A stretch of 64,000 bases of DNA from Bradyrhizobium cajani (lineage in GTDB: Bacteria; Pseudomonadota; Alphaproteobacteria; Rhizobiales; Xanthobacteraceae). The notes beneath the pieces are model-generated. The model searched no databases, was not told the origin of the DNA, and saw only the letters and a program-made list of their open reading frames with translations. How positions within the stretch are numbered: the stretch's first letter is position 1; every line of letters begins with the position of its first letter. Of the stretch, positions 9,127-16,684 are shown piece by piece. The stretch lies in contig NZ_WQNE01000033.1 in assembly GCF_009759665.1 (NCBI RefSeq), positions 1 through 64,000 on the forward strand, given 5' to 3'. The translations under genes were made by a program, and so were the position numbers.

Positions 9127-9753
9127 TCAGCCCCGCGCCGCTTCCATGCGATTGGCGATCCGCTGCCCGATCGGGCTCTTCAGCCAGGCCTGAAAACCCG
9201 GCCGGTCCCACGTCATCCGGCGCAGGACCAGCAGCGATCCGTCGGTGTGCGACCGCACCGGCTTTTCGGGATCAGGCTCGAGCGTCCATCCGAGCTTCGA
9301 CAGATATTGAATGGTCGTCTGGTTTCGTTCCAGCACGAAAGCGCGGATGCGGCCGAGCTTGAGATCGTCGAACACGAACTTGAGCAGCGGGATGAAGGTG
9401 TTCACCGTTGCGCCCGCATTGCGGTGTTCCTTTTCACCGATCACGGCGCTGACGAGCGCCTCGCTCGCCGCCGCGTTGATGTCGAGGCGGATGAAGCCGA
9501 CATGCGCGCGGCTGCCGCGCTCGAAGATCCCGAGCAGGAGTCGTTCGCGCTGATCGAAGGACTTGATGTAGTCGGCGATCTCCGCCTTGGTCATCGCGCG
9601 CGGCGACGTGTTGAGGACGTGCACCGTCCAGGGGTCGGACAACCAGTCCGCCCAGCGCTGCGAGGCATCGTCACGCTTGATGGTGCGCAGGAAATAGCGT
9701 CCGGCCGGAAACCACAATTGCTGCTTGGCGAGACGTTCCACTTTCGGCGGCAT
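9127..9753 (-). CDS. GNAT-family N-acetyltransferase (RimJ/RimL-like)
   Basis: Predicted acetyl-CoA-dependent N-acetyltransferase, 208 aa; the acceptor is unknown. The N-terminal half has FLRTIKRDDASQRWADWLSD, typical of RimJ/RimL-type proteins. The fold continues with VGFIRLDIN (beta4), VSAVIGEKEHRNAGA (a degenerate acetyl-CoA loop) and IRAFVLERNQTTIQYLSKLG (beta5-alpha4). The Q/RxxGxG/A signature is weak, so activity is not certain. It converges on the outer-membrane gene with a 30-bp gap, and no partner gene is evident. Confidence 0.7.
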   Translation of the reverse strand: MPPKVERLAKQQLWFPAGRYFLRTIKRDDASQRWADWLSDPWTVHVLNTSPRAMTKAEIADYIKSFDQRERLLLGIFERGSRAHVGFIRLDINAAASEALVSAVIGEKEHRNAGATVNTFIPLLKFVFDDLKLGRIRAFVLERNQTTIQYLSKLGWTLEPDPEKPVRSHTDGSLLVLRRMTWDRPGFQAWLKSPIGQRIANRMEAARG

Positions 9754-9835
9754 GCCGCATCTAAGCAGCTTCGAGTTCAGCGATCAATTTGGATGGACAA
9801 GCGAGCCCCAGCTCGGTGTGCTCAGAAACGCAAAC

Positions 9836-9865
9836 CGGGCACGCCTTCGCGTGAAGGCGTGCCCG
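9836..9865. terminator. Stem-loop between tetR and GNAT genes
   Basis: A 13-bp perfect stem, CGGGCACGCCTTC with GAAGGCGTGCCCG, around a four-base loop. It lies just after the tetR-type gene (minus strand) and before the GNAT start. It is related to the hairpin at 7977-8012. The U run is weak (only short T/A mixtures), so the assignment is moderate. Confidence 0.55.
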
Positions 9866-9899
9866 TTGAAACTCTGTTCGTGGACGCCGCTTGTGCGCT

Positions 9900-10535
9900 T
9901 CAGCAGACCGTCGGCAGCAGACGCCGGACTTCGTCGAGCAGTTCGGGAATCGCCGCCTTGTCACCCGCGAGGTGCTTGAGCAGCGCACTCTGGAATAGAC
10001 CGTCGAACAGTGCATAAAGCGCAGCCGGCGACGACGCCGGCCGCTTGCCGCCGAACTCGGCGTAGCGGGAGGCGATGCGCCAGATCATCGCTTCCAAGCT
10101 CTTGTCGATCTCGAGCACATCCTTGCGAAACGCCGCCTCGAACATCGCCTGCGAGCGCAAGTCGTACCAGAGACGGTGCATACGGGCTTCGTTCTGCAGC
10201 GTTGCTGCGAGCCTGGCGAGGAAACCCTCCGTCAATTCGTCGCGGCTCGTTGCTGTCACGACGACATCGTCATACCGCGTCACGCACTTCGCCTTGTAGT
10301 GGCGGACGCAGCAGCAGATCAGGTCGAGCTTGTCGCTGAAATAATAGTGGAACACGCCGTGCGTGAATGCCGAGTTTTGCGCGATCTCGCGCAGGCTGGT
10401 GCGTGCGAAGCCGAGCTCGCCCAGCGTTTCGAGCGCGGCCTCGGCAAGCTCGATGCGCCGCGCGTTGAACTTCTCGTCCCGCACGACCTCCGCCACGGCC
10501 TCGCGCTTCGCCGCTCCTGTCGCTTGCCGCGCCAT
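9900..10535 (-). CDS. TetR/AcrR-family transcriptional regulator
   Basis: Cytosolic one-component repressor, 211 aa. The N-terminal helix-turn-helix spans about residues 25-75 (IELAEAALETLGELGFARTS, LREIAQNS, FTHGVFHYYFSDKLDLI), matching the TetR pattern in which the recognition helix ends in YYxF.KxxL. The C-terminal ligand/dimer domain is not similar to anything I recognise, though it contains a CCC run (residues 95-97). It is divergent from the SDR-led operon, with twin palindromes in between, so it very likely controls that operon and itself. Confidence 0.85.
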   Translation of the reverse strand: MARQATGAAKREAVAEVVRDEKFNARRIELAEAALETLGELGFARTSLREIAQNSAFTHGVFHYYFSDKLDLICCCVRHYKAKCVTRYDDVVVTATSRDELTEGFLARLAATLQNEARMHRLWYDLRSQAMFEAAFRKDVLEIDKSLEAMIWRIASRYAEFGGKRPASSPAALYALFDGLFQSALLKHLAGDKAAIPELLDEVRRLLPTVC

Positions 10536-10604
10536 TGTCGCGCCGTCTCCCGTCTCTTCGTCACGACGATCACATCGTTCGCCATCGTCTACAGACCACC
10601 CTCT

Positions 10605-10641
10605 TTGACAACTGTCAAATTTTTACCTTGACAACTGTCAA
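10605..10641. promoter_or_regulatory. Twin 14-bp operators between tetR and the SDR operon
   Basis: TTGACAACTGTCAA occurs twice without change, at 10605-10618 and 10628-10641, 23 bp apart (about two helical turns). A degenerate third copy, TTGGACAGTCGTCAA, is at 10671-10685. They lie 70 bp from the tetR start and about 190 bp from the SDR start. Binding by the adjacent TetR protein is the simplest reading. The 14-mer also fits the FixK/FNR-type pattern TTGA-N6-TCAA, so an oxygen-responsive regulator is a real alternative. Confidence 0.65.
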
Positions 10642-10832
10642 GCTCCGGGAGGAGTGTGCGCGCCAAGAATTTGGACAGTCGTCAAGACGCCAGCAAAGGG
10701 AGGAAATGCACCCACCGGCGCCATGCCGCCGGAACGGACTCGCATGCCGTTGCGCCACTGCGCCGGCACCGTGCTGCCGATCGCAGCATGCACCGATCAT
10801 CAGCAAAGAGATCAGCAAAGGGAGGACGTGCA

Positions 10833-11636
10833 ATGAGTGAGAAGAGTCTTGATGGCCGCAAAGCCCTGATCACCGGCGGAGCTCGCGGGATAGGAGCCGC
10901 TATCGCAGACGCACTGGCGCGCTCCGGCGCGGCGGTCATGATCGGCGACATCCTCGATGACCTCGGCAAGGACAGCGCCGGCCAGATCGCCAAGCTCGGT
11001 GTGAAGACCGGCTTCGTGCATCTCGACGTCACCGACGATGCGCAGTGGGAGAAAGCGGCCGCTGCGACGATCGCGACGCTCGGCGGCTACGACATCCTCA
11101 TCAACAACGCCGGCATCGAGATCACCTCGCTGATTTCAGAGGTCAAGGCCGAGGACGCGCGGCGGATGTGCGACGTCAACATCGTCGGCACGGTGCTCGG
11201 CATGAAGCACGCGTTCCGCGCGATGCGCCCGGGCGGGCCGGCGGGCAAGGGCGGCGCCGTCGTCAACATCGCTTCGGTCGCTGCGACGATCGCCTTCCCG
11301 AGCATCGCGGTCTATTCGGGCACCAAATCCGCGGTCGATCGTATGACGCGCATCGGCGCGATGGAAGCCGGCAAGCTCGGCTTCGGCGTACGCGTGAACT
11401 GCATCTATCCGGGCCTGATCCCGACCGACATGGGCATGCAGCTCGCTAATGACATCGTCAAGGTCGGGCTCGCGACCGACGTCAACGCGGCGGTCGGCTC
11501 CGTCGTCGAGCAGACCCCGCTCGGCCGTCTCGCCGAGGTCACCGACATCGGCAATGCCGCGGTGTTCCTTTGCTCGGACCAGGCGCGCTTCATCACCGGC
11601 GTCGGCCTGCCGGTCGATGGCGGCATGGGCATGTAG
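10833..11636 (+). CDS. SDR-family NAD(P)-dependent oxidoreductase
   Basis: Classical short-chain dehydrogenase/reductase, 267 aa, cytosolic; probable alcohol/ketone interconversion, substrate unknown. Landmarks: cofactor loop TGGARGIG (residues 14-21), NNAG, catalytic Ser in VVNIASVAA, YSGTK (the YxxxK pair), and PGLIPTDM. Asp39 after the second strand (MIGDILDD) favours NAD over NADP. The ATG at 10833 is preceded by GGGAGGA and replaces a longer upstream frame without a ribosome site. It is the first gene of a three-gene operon downstream of the twin operators. Confidence 0.88.
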   Translation: MSEKSLDGRKALITGGARGIGAAIADALARSGAAVMIGDILDDLGKDSAGQIAKLGVKTGFVHLDVTDDAQWEKAAAATIATLGGYDILINNAGIEITSLISEVKAEDARRMCDVNIVGTVLGMKHAFRAMRPGGPAGKGGAVVNIASVAATIAFPSIAVYSGTKSAVDRMTRIGAMEAGKLGFGVRVNCIYPGLIPTDMGMQLANDIVKVGLATDVNAAVGSVVEQTPLGRLAEVTDIGNAAVFLCSDQARFITGVGLPVDGGMGM

Positions 11637-11672
11637 CAACAACGCCGACAACAAGCATTTCGGAGGAGCGCA

Positions 11673-12803
11673 ATGAGCGAGAAGAAGCCCGTCATCGTCT
11701 ATGGCGCGTCCGGCTACACCGGCCGGCTGGTCTGCGAATACTTACGCGAGTACAACATCCCCTTCATCGCCGCCGGCCGCAGCGCCGAGAAGCTCAACGC
11801 AGCGATGAAGTCGAATGTAGCCGGCATCGAGACCGCCGACTACGAGGTGGTGACGGTGCCGCACACCGTGGCCGCGCTGACTGAATTGTTCAAGGGCGCC
11901 TCGGTGGTGCTCAACACCGTGGGCCCCTTCGCCAAGTTCGGCACGGACGTGGTGCAGGCTTGCCTTGCTGCCAAGTGCCATTACACCGACACCACCGGCG
12001 AACAGGATTGGCTGATCACGCTCGATCAGGAGTTTGGCGCGAAGTTCGCCAATGCCGGCCTGCTGCTGGCGCCGGGTATCGCGCAGATGTACACGACCGG
12101 CGAGATCGCAGCCCAGCTGTGCCTGGAGACACCAGGCCTCGATACGCTCGATATCGCCGTGTTCTGGGGCGGCAGCCCGACCATCGCCTCGACGCAGACC
12201 ATCCTGGTCAACGCCGCGATGGCCAAGGCCTACTATCTGGAGCAAAACAAGTACGTCGAGCATCAGCCCGATGCCGGCCTCTACAACCTCGCCATCCCCG
12301 GCCAGCACGAGCTGGCGCTGGCGCTGCCCTGGGGCGGCACCTCGCACCCGGTGTGGTTCAAGCGCGATCCGCGCGTGGCCAACGTGAAGGTGCTTGGCGG
12401 CGTGTTCAACCGCGCGCTGATGCTGGGCGTGCCGCAGATCGTCGCCGGCGCGCTGGAGGCGACCAAGAACATGAACCCCGACGACCGCTACGCCGCGTTG
12501 GCGCAGACCGCCGCCGGCGTGATGAACACCATGCCGCCGCGGGAGAACCCGCGCGTCAACAAGTCGCTGGATTCGGTGCATGCCTCCGGCCCGTTGGGGC
12601 GCGCGCACTGCATCATCTATGGCAACAGCAACTACAAGCAGACCGGCTTGCTGCAGGCCTATGCCGCGGCGCACCTGCTGCAGCAGCCGCCGAAACGAGT
12701 AGGCTTCGCCTCGGGCTGCCAGGCGTTCGGCCATCACGAACTGCTCGGGCAATTGCGCAGTTTCGGACTCGTCAGCAAGCCGATTCTGACCGTGAACGAT
12801 TAA
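11673..12803 (+). CDS. Saccharopine dehydrogenase-like NAD(P)-binding protein (DUF5938 type)
   Basis: Predicted oxidoreductase of the saccharopine-dehydrogenase-like Rossmann group, 376 aa; reaction unknown. The N-terminus has VIVYGASGYTGRLVCEYL (dinucleotide fold GASGYTG), and IAAGRSAEKLNA follows the second strand. NTVGPFAKFG and CHYTDTTGEQDW are typical of the family. The C-terminal domain (about residues 150-376) matches the DUF5938-type extension as I remember it. GGAGGA lies just before the ATG. It is 36 bp after the SDR gene and presumably acts on the same substrate. Confidence 0.75.
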   Translation: MSEKKPVIVYGASGYTGRLVCEYLREYNIPFIAAGRSAEKLNAAMKSNVAGIETADYEVVTVPHTVAALTELFKGASVVLNTVGPFAKFGTDVVQACLAAKCHYTDTTGEQDWLITLDQEFGAKFANAGLLLAPGIAQMYTTGEIAAQLCLETPGLDTLDIAVFWGGSPTIASTQTILVNAAMAKAYYLEQNKYVEHQPDAGLYNLAIPGQHELALALPWGGTSHPVWFKRDPRVANVKVLGGVFNRALMLGVPQIVAGALEATKNMNPDDRYAALAQTAAGVMNTMPPRENPRVNKSLDSVHASGPLGRAHCIIYGNSNYKQTGLLQAYAAAHLLQQPPKRVGFASGCQAFGHHELLGQLRSFGLVSKPILTVND

Positions 12804-12860
12804 GTCAATCGCGGGTGACGCGGTCCTCCGCGTCACCCGCTGCCGCTTCGGGTGTTGATC

Positions 12861-14399
12861 ATGCGCTTCATCGATTACCTGGACAAAGGCGCCTCGCTCG
12901 GCGCTGATGCGCCGTGCCTGACCATGGACGGGCACGATCTCAGCTATCGCGAGGTGCAGTTGCTGAGCTACCGCGTCGCGCGCGGGCTCGCGCGATCGGG
13001 TATTGCCGCCGGCGAAAAGGTCGCAATTCTCTCCGGCAACGATCCGGTCGCCTTCGCCTGTGTGTTCGGCATCTCGCGCGCCGGCGCGGTCTGGTGCCCG
13101 ATCAATCCGCGCAATGAAGCGGCCGAGAACAAGTTCATCCTCGACGGGTTCGATTGCAGCCTGCTGCTGTTCCATTCGAGCTTTGCGCCGATGGTCGAGG
13201 CGGTGCGGCCCGAGCTGCCGAAGTTGCGCGCACTCGTTTGCCTCGACGCCGAACTGCCTTTCGCGCCATCGTTCGACAACTGGCTCGCCGGTCTCGACGA
13301 CGACCCTTATCAGCGCGAGACGATCGACGATCTCGCGATGATCCCGGGCACCGGCGGCACCACCGGCAAGCCCAAGGGGGTGATGCTGTCGGGCCGCAAC
13401 ATCGAGACCATGACTGCGCTGACCTTGATGGGCTATCCGTTCAGGGGGCGCCCGGTCTATCTCGCGCTGGCACCGCTGACGCATGCCGCCGGCGTGCTGT
13501 GTTTCCCGATCATGACGCTTGGCGGCCGCATCGTGATCATGCACCACCCCGACATCGGCGAGTTCCTCGATCTGATCGCGCGCTACCAGGTCACGCACAC
13601 TTTCCTGCCGCCGACCGTGATCTACATGCTGCTCGATCATCCCAAGCTTGATCGCGACAAGCTCGGCTCGTTGCAATGTTTCTGGTACGGCGCCGCGCCG
13701 ATCTCGGCATCGCGGCTCGCGGAGGCGCTCCAGCGGATCGGGCCGATGGCGCAGTTGTTCGGTCAGACCGAAGCGCCGATGATGATCTCGATGATGGCAC
13801 CTGGCGAGCATTACAACGCCGACGGCACCATCGCGATGGAGCGTCTCGCCTCGGCCGGCCGGATCAGCCCGCTGGTGCAGGCCGGCATCATGGATGACGA
13901 TGGGCATCTATTGCCATCGGGCGCACGCGGCGAGATCGTTGTGCGCGGCTCGCTGGTAATGGATGGCTACTACAAGAATCCGCAAGCCACCGCCGAAGCA
14001 TCGGCACATGGCTGGCACCACACCGGCGACATCGGCTACATCGACGATGAGGGCTACCTCTATATCGTCGATCGCGCCAAGGACATGATCATCACCGGCG
14101 GGTTCAACGTCTATTCGATCGAGGTCGAGAATGCGCTGCGGGCGCACGAGGCGGTGCAGGATTGCGCCGTGATCGGGCTGGCGGACGAGAAATGGGGGGA
14201 GCGGATCGTCGCCGTGGTCCAGCCCCGCGCCGGCCAGCAAATCGATTCAGCGGCGCTCGCCGCCTTCGTCAAGGCGCAGATCGGCAGCGTCAAGACGCCG
14301 AAGCAGATCGAGGTCTGGGACGATCTGCCGCGCTCCAAAGTGGGCAAGGTGCTGAAGCCGGACATTCGCGCGCGGCTGTCAGATCGCTCAGGCGACTAG
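12861..14399 (+). CDS. Acyl-CoA synthetase (AMP-dependent ligase)
   Basis: ATP-dependent activation of a carboxylic acid to its CoA thioester. 512 aa from the ATG at 12861; a GTG nine bases upstream is possible. ANL-superfamily motifs are in order: P-loop-like IPGTGGTTGKPKGVMLS, FGQTEAPMMIS, the hinge/ribose region YIVDRAKDMIITGGFNVYS, and SKVGKVLKPDI with the catalytic C-terminal Lys. The acid substrate cannot be told from sequence; fatty, aromatic and terpenoid acids are all possible. It is the last gene of the TetR-linked operon and is followed by a strong hairpin. Confidence 0.87.
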   Translation: MRFIDYLDKGASLGADAPCLTMDGHDLSYREVQLLSYRVARGLARSGIAAGEKVAILSGNDPVAFACVFGISRAGAVWCPINPRNEAAENKFILDGFDCSLLLFHSSFAPMVEAVRPELPKLRALVCLDAELPFAPSFDNWLAGLDDDPYQRETIDDLAMIPGTGGTTGKPKGVMLSGRNIETMTALTLMGYPFRGRPVYLALAPLTHAAGVLCFPIMTLGGRIVIMHHPDIGEFLDLIARYQVTHTFLPPTVIYMLLDHPKLDRDKLGSLQCFWYGAAPISASRLAEALQRIGPMAQLFGQTEAPMMISMMAPGEHYNADGTIAMERLASAGRISPLVQAGIMDDDGHLLPSGARGEIVVRGSLVMDGYYKNPQATAEASAHGWHHTGDIGYIDDEGYLYIVDRAKDMIITGGFNVYSIEVENALRAHEAVQDCAVIGLADEKWGERIVAVVQPRAGQQIDSAALAAFVKAQIGSVKTPKQIEVWDDLPRSKVGKVLKPDIRARLSDRSGD

Positions 14400-14405
14400 C
14401 AAAGA

Positions 14406-14440
14406 AAAGCGCGGGCCGCCGTGAGGCATGCCCGCGCTTT
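14406..14440. terminator. Bidirectional hairpin terminator
   Basis: Perfect 11-bp stem AAAGCGCGGGC / GCCCGCGCTTT with a 13-base loop. It has A/T runs on both sides and sits between the convergent acyl-CoA synthetase and DUF1150 genes, so it can serve both. Confidence 0.75.
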
Positions 14441-14471
14441 GAATCCGTGGATGTTTTGCTTCAGACCGGCG

Positions 14472-14744
14472 TCAGTGCACGCTGACGGCTTGCAGCTCGT
14501 TGCTCCAGGCGTTGGCGATCGCGGCTTCGCGGCTGTCGGTCAGCATGATCGGCGTGCCGTCGGCGGCGTGGAGCGCGAAGAGCTTGAGGCCCGGCGCGAT
14601 TTTCGGCGCCTCCGGAAACAGCCCCGGCACGTCCTCGGAGCGGATCTGCTTCACATAGGCGATATGGCCTTCGCCGAGGGTTGCCAGCGTCTCCGGAGAG
14701 ACGTTCTTGGCTTCGTATTCGAACGCAACGTGACCTTCACTCAT
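14472..14744 (-). CDS. DUF1150-family small protein
   Basis: A 90-aa cytosolic protein of the DUF1150 family (for example NVSPETLATLGEGHIAYVKQ, then GLKLFALHAADGTPIMLTDS). Function unknown. DUF1150 genes in Rhizobiales commonly sit directly after small heat-shock genes, as here (50 bp downstream of hsp20), so co-expression from the heat-shock promoter is likely. I see no membrane segment, cysteine or catalytic motif. Confidence 0.8.
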   Translation of the reverse strand: MSEGHVAFEYEAKNVSPETLATLGEGHIAYVKQIRSEDVPGLFPEAPKIAPGLKLFALHAADGTPIMLTDSREAAIANAWSNELQAVSVH

Positions 14745-14794
14745 GGTCTCGACTCCTCTGGAACACTAAGCGGTCGAGTCCGCTACTCGTTCCA

Positions 14795-15220
14795 TTATTC
14801 GTGCTCATTGATAGCGATTGTCTTAACGATCCTCTCCGGTTCAGGCCGGGCAAGATCGATCGACAACAACCCGTTCTTCAGATCCGCACCCAGCACCAGC
14901 ATCCCCTCCGCCAGCACGAAGGTGCGCTGGAAGTGGCGCGCGGCGATGCCGCGATGGATGTATTGCCGGGTCTTGTCGTCCTGCTGCCGCCCGCGGATCA
15001 CGAGCTGGTTTTCCTCAATGGTTACATCGAGTTGATCGCGGGTGAATCCGGCGACCGCCAGCGTGATGCGCAAGCGCTCGGGCTGGCCGTCCGACCGTTC
15101 GCACCTCTCGATGTTGTAGGGAGGGTAACCGTCGGCGCCTTTGACGACGCGATCGAGCACGCGCTCAATCTCGTCAAAGCCCAGCAGAAAAGGACTGGAG
15201 AGCGTGGGAACACGAGACAT
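14795..15220 (-). CDS. Small heat-shock protein, Hsp20/alpha-crystallin family
   Basis: ATP-independent holdase chaperone, 141 aa. An N-terminal arm (FLLGFDEIERVLDR) precedes the alpha-crystallin domain (about residues 37-128): YNIERCER, LRITLAVAGFTRDQLDVTIE, LVIRGRQ, and a GIAARHFQRTFVLAEGM loop that is the class A (IbpA-like) hallmark. The C-terminal IxI-type anchor is weak (VKTIAINEHE). It is led by a likely ROSE thermometer and a sigma-32-like promoter, so control is probably both transcriptional and by temperature-dependent RNA melting. Confidence 0.92.
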   Translation of the reverse strand: MSRVPTLSSPFLLGFDEIERVLDRVVKGADGYPPYNIERCERSDGQPERLRITLAVAGFTRDQLDVTIEENQLVIRGRQQDDKTRQYIHRGIAARHFQRTFVLAEGMLVLGADLKNGLLSIDLARPEPERIVKTIAINEHE

Positions 15221-15226
15221 AGTTTA

Positions 15227-15278
15227 CAAAGTCCTCTCGAAGCGACTTTGGTGTTTCGGGGCCCGGAAGTGGCACCCC
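15227..15278 (-). promoter_or_regulatory. ROSE-like RNA thermometer in the hsp20 leader
   Basis: In the mRNA sense the last leader hairpin is CAAAGUC-GCUUCGAGAG-GACUUUG (15250-15227). It buries the Shine-Dalgarno AGAGGA, with the loop-side strand UCGCU facing it. U(U/C)GCU opposite the ribosome site, with a G-G mismatch and a bulge, is the conserved signature of ROSE elements, which were first described for Bradyrhizobium small heat-shock genes. A second GC hairpin precedes it (15278-15258, GGGGUGCC...GGGCCCC). The fold was worked out by hand. Confidence 0.65.
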
Positions 15279-15287
15279 TTGGTCAGC

Positions 15288-15317
15288 AATATGGTCATAA
15301 GCCCGTGTCGGTTCAAG
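15288..15317 (-). promoter_or_regulatory. Sigma-32-like heat-shock promoter for hsp20
   Basis: Reading the minus strand, CTTGAA (15317-15312) is followed 17 bases later by CCATATT (15294-15288), close to the RpoH pattern CTTGAA / CCcatNT. Predicted transcription would start near 15280 and give a 60-base leader containing both hairpins. The spacer is long by one or two bases for the strict consensus. Confidence 0.45.
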
Positions 15318-15481
15318 CAGGTAGCCCGGGACCTGTGGATGGGGCATGTCCGCCCGAAAGCAAGGTTCGCCATCGTGCGGATGCCTGGCATTTGGCAGGC
15401 GATTTATCTCAACGAAAACAAGCCCCCTCTACTGTGCATGGGGTTGTTTTCGCGGTTTTCATCGACAGCCGCTGGAACCGC

Positions 15482-16564
15482 TCAGGCCTCGATCCGCTTG
15501 CGGCCATCGCCGCTGAACAGATGCAGCTTCGCCCGCACCGCCGCGACGCGGATGGTCTGGCCGATGCCTGGGGCCTCGGTTCCGGGGATGCGGACGATGA
15601 CCTCGCCGGGCGGCAGCTCGCCGGGCGTGGCGGCGACGCGCTGCTCCTCCTGCTGACGCGAGCCGTAGACGAAGGTCTCGGCGCCGACACGCTCGATCGC
15701 CTCGACAATCAGCGAAAGGGCGACGCCGCCCGCGGGGGTCTGGTCGGTGATGACGAAATCCTCCGGACGGATGCCGAGGATGCCGGCCTCGCCGGCGCTG
15801 CCGAGCTGCGACTTGATCTCGTCGGGGCGCGTCGACATAAGATTCATCGGCGGCGCGCCGATGAAGGAGGCGACGAAGGTCGTCGCCGGCTTCTCGTAGA
15901 TCGCAAGCGGGTTGCCGACCTGCTCGACCTGGCCGCCATTCATCACGACGAGAATATCGGCGAGCGTCATCGCCTCGAGCTGGTCGTGGGTGACGTAGAT
16001 CGACGTCGTGTTGAGCCGGCGCTGCAATTTGCGGATCTCGACCCGCATCGCGATGCGCAGCTTGGCATCGAGGTTCGACAGCGGCTCGTCGAACAGGAAC
16101 ACCTTCGGCTGCCGCACGATGGCACGGCCCATGGCGACGCGCTGGCGTTGGCCGCCGGAGAGCTGGCGCGGCTTGCGCTCCAGCATCGGCGCGAGCTCGA
16201 GGACGCGCGCGGCTTCCTCGACGCGGGTCTTGATCTCTGCTTCAGCCATGCCGCGGTTGCGCAGGCCGTAGGCCATGTTGTTGTAGACGCTCATATGCGG
16301 ATAGAGCGCGTAGTTCTGGAACACCATCGCGATGTCGCGATCGGCGGGCTCGACCTGGTTGACGACGCGGCCGCCGATGTCGATCTCGCCGCCGGTGACG
16401 GTCTCCAGCCCCGCGACCATGCGCAGCAAGGTCGACTTGCCGCAGCCGCTGGGTCCGACCAGCACGCAGAACTGTCCGTCGCCGACATCGACGTCGACGC
16501 CCTTGATGGCCTCGAAGCCGCCGGGATAGGTCTTGCGGACGCTGCGCAGGGTGACGTTAGCCAT
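15482..16564 (-). CDS. ugpC: sn-glycerol-3-phosphate import ATP-binding protein UgpC
   Basis: ATPase of the UgpBAEC importer for glycerol-3-phosphate and its diesters. 360 aa from the ATG at 16564 (MANVTLRSVRKTYPGG); a longer frame upstream reads through repeat DNA and is rejected. Walker A GPSGCGKST, Q-loop FQNYALYPH, signature LSGGQRQR, Walker B VFLFDEPLSNLDA and switch YVTHDQ are present. The C-terminal TOBE regulatory domain has MNLMSTR and GIRPEDF, as in MalK/UgpC proteins. It is the last gene of ugpB-ugpA-ugpE-ugpC, separated from ugpE by a 120-bp repeat. Confidence 0.92.
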   Translation of the reverse strand: MANVTLRSVRKTYPGGFEAIKGVDVDVGDGQFCVLVGPSGCGKSTLLRMVAGLETVTGGEIDIGGRVVNQVEPADRDIAMVFQNYALYPHMSVYNNMAYGLRNRGMAEAEIKTRVEEAARVLELAPMLERKPRQLSGGQRQRVAMGRAIVRQPKVFLFDEPLSNLDAKLRIAMRVEIRKLQRRLNTTSIYVTHDQLEAMTLADILVVMNGGQVEQVGNPLAIYEKPATTFVASFIGAPPMNLMSTRPDEIKSQLGSAGEAGILGIRPEDFVITDQTPAGGVALSLIVEAIERVGAETFVYGSRQQEEQRVAATPGELPPGEVIVRIPGTEAPGIGQTIRVAAVRAKLHLFSGDGRKRIEA

Positions 16565-16579
16565 TGCTCGCTCCGCTCG

Positions 16580-16681
16580 CGCGAGTGGCGAATAGTGAGT
16601 GGCGAGTAGTGGAGCTGTGTGGAATGCAACAGCCACTCGATCGTCGGCGTACCATTCGCCATTCGCTATTCGCCATTCGCC
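16580..16681. repeat. Short-period repeat pair of ATTCGCCA(C)T units
   Basis: Two clusters in opposite orientation: GCGAGTGGCGAATAGTGAGT at 16580 and ATTCGCCATTCGCTATTCGC at about 16654-16673. Each is a degenerate tandem of seven- to eight-base units. They fill the ugpE-ugpC gap and could form a weak hairpin that lowers downstream ugpC expression; this is a guess. Confidence 0.6.
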
Positions 16682-16684
16682 TTC

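Noticed and set aside
11742..13907. 721-codon minus-strand frame opposite the saccharopine-dehydrogenase-like and acyl-CoA synthetase genes
   Set aside because: His/Arg/Ala-rich and without motifs; the plus strand carries conserved enzyme motifs with ribosome sites.
14681..16609. 642-codon plus-strand frame across hsp20 and ugpC
   Set aside because: Covers two clear minus-strand genes and a non-coding leader; composition is that of a shadow frame.
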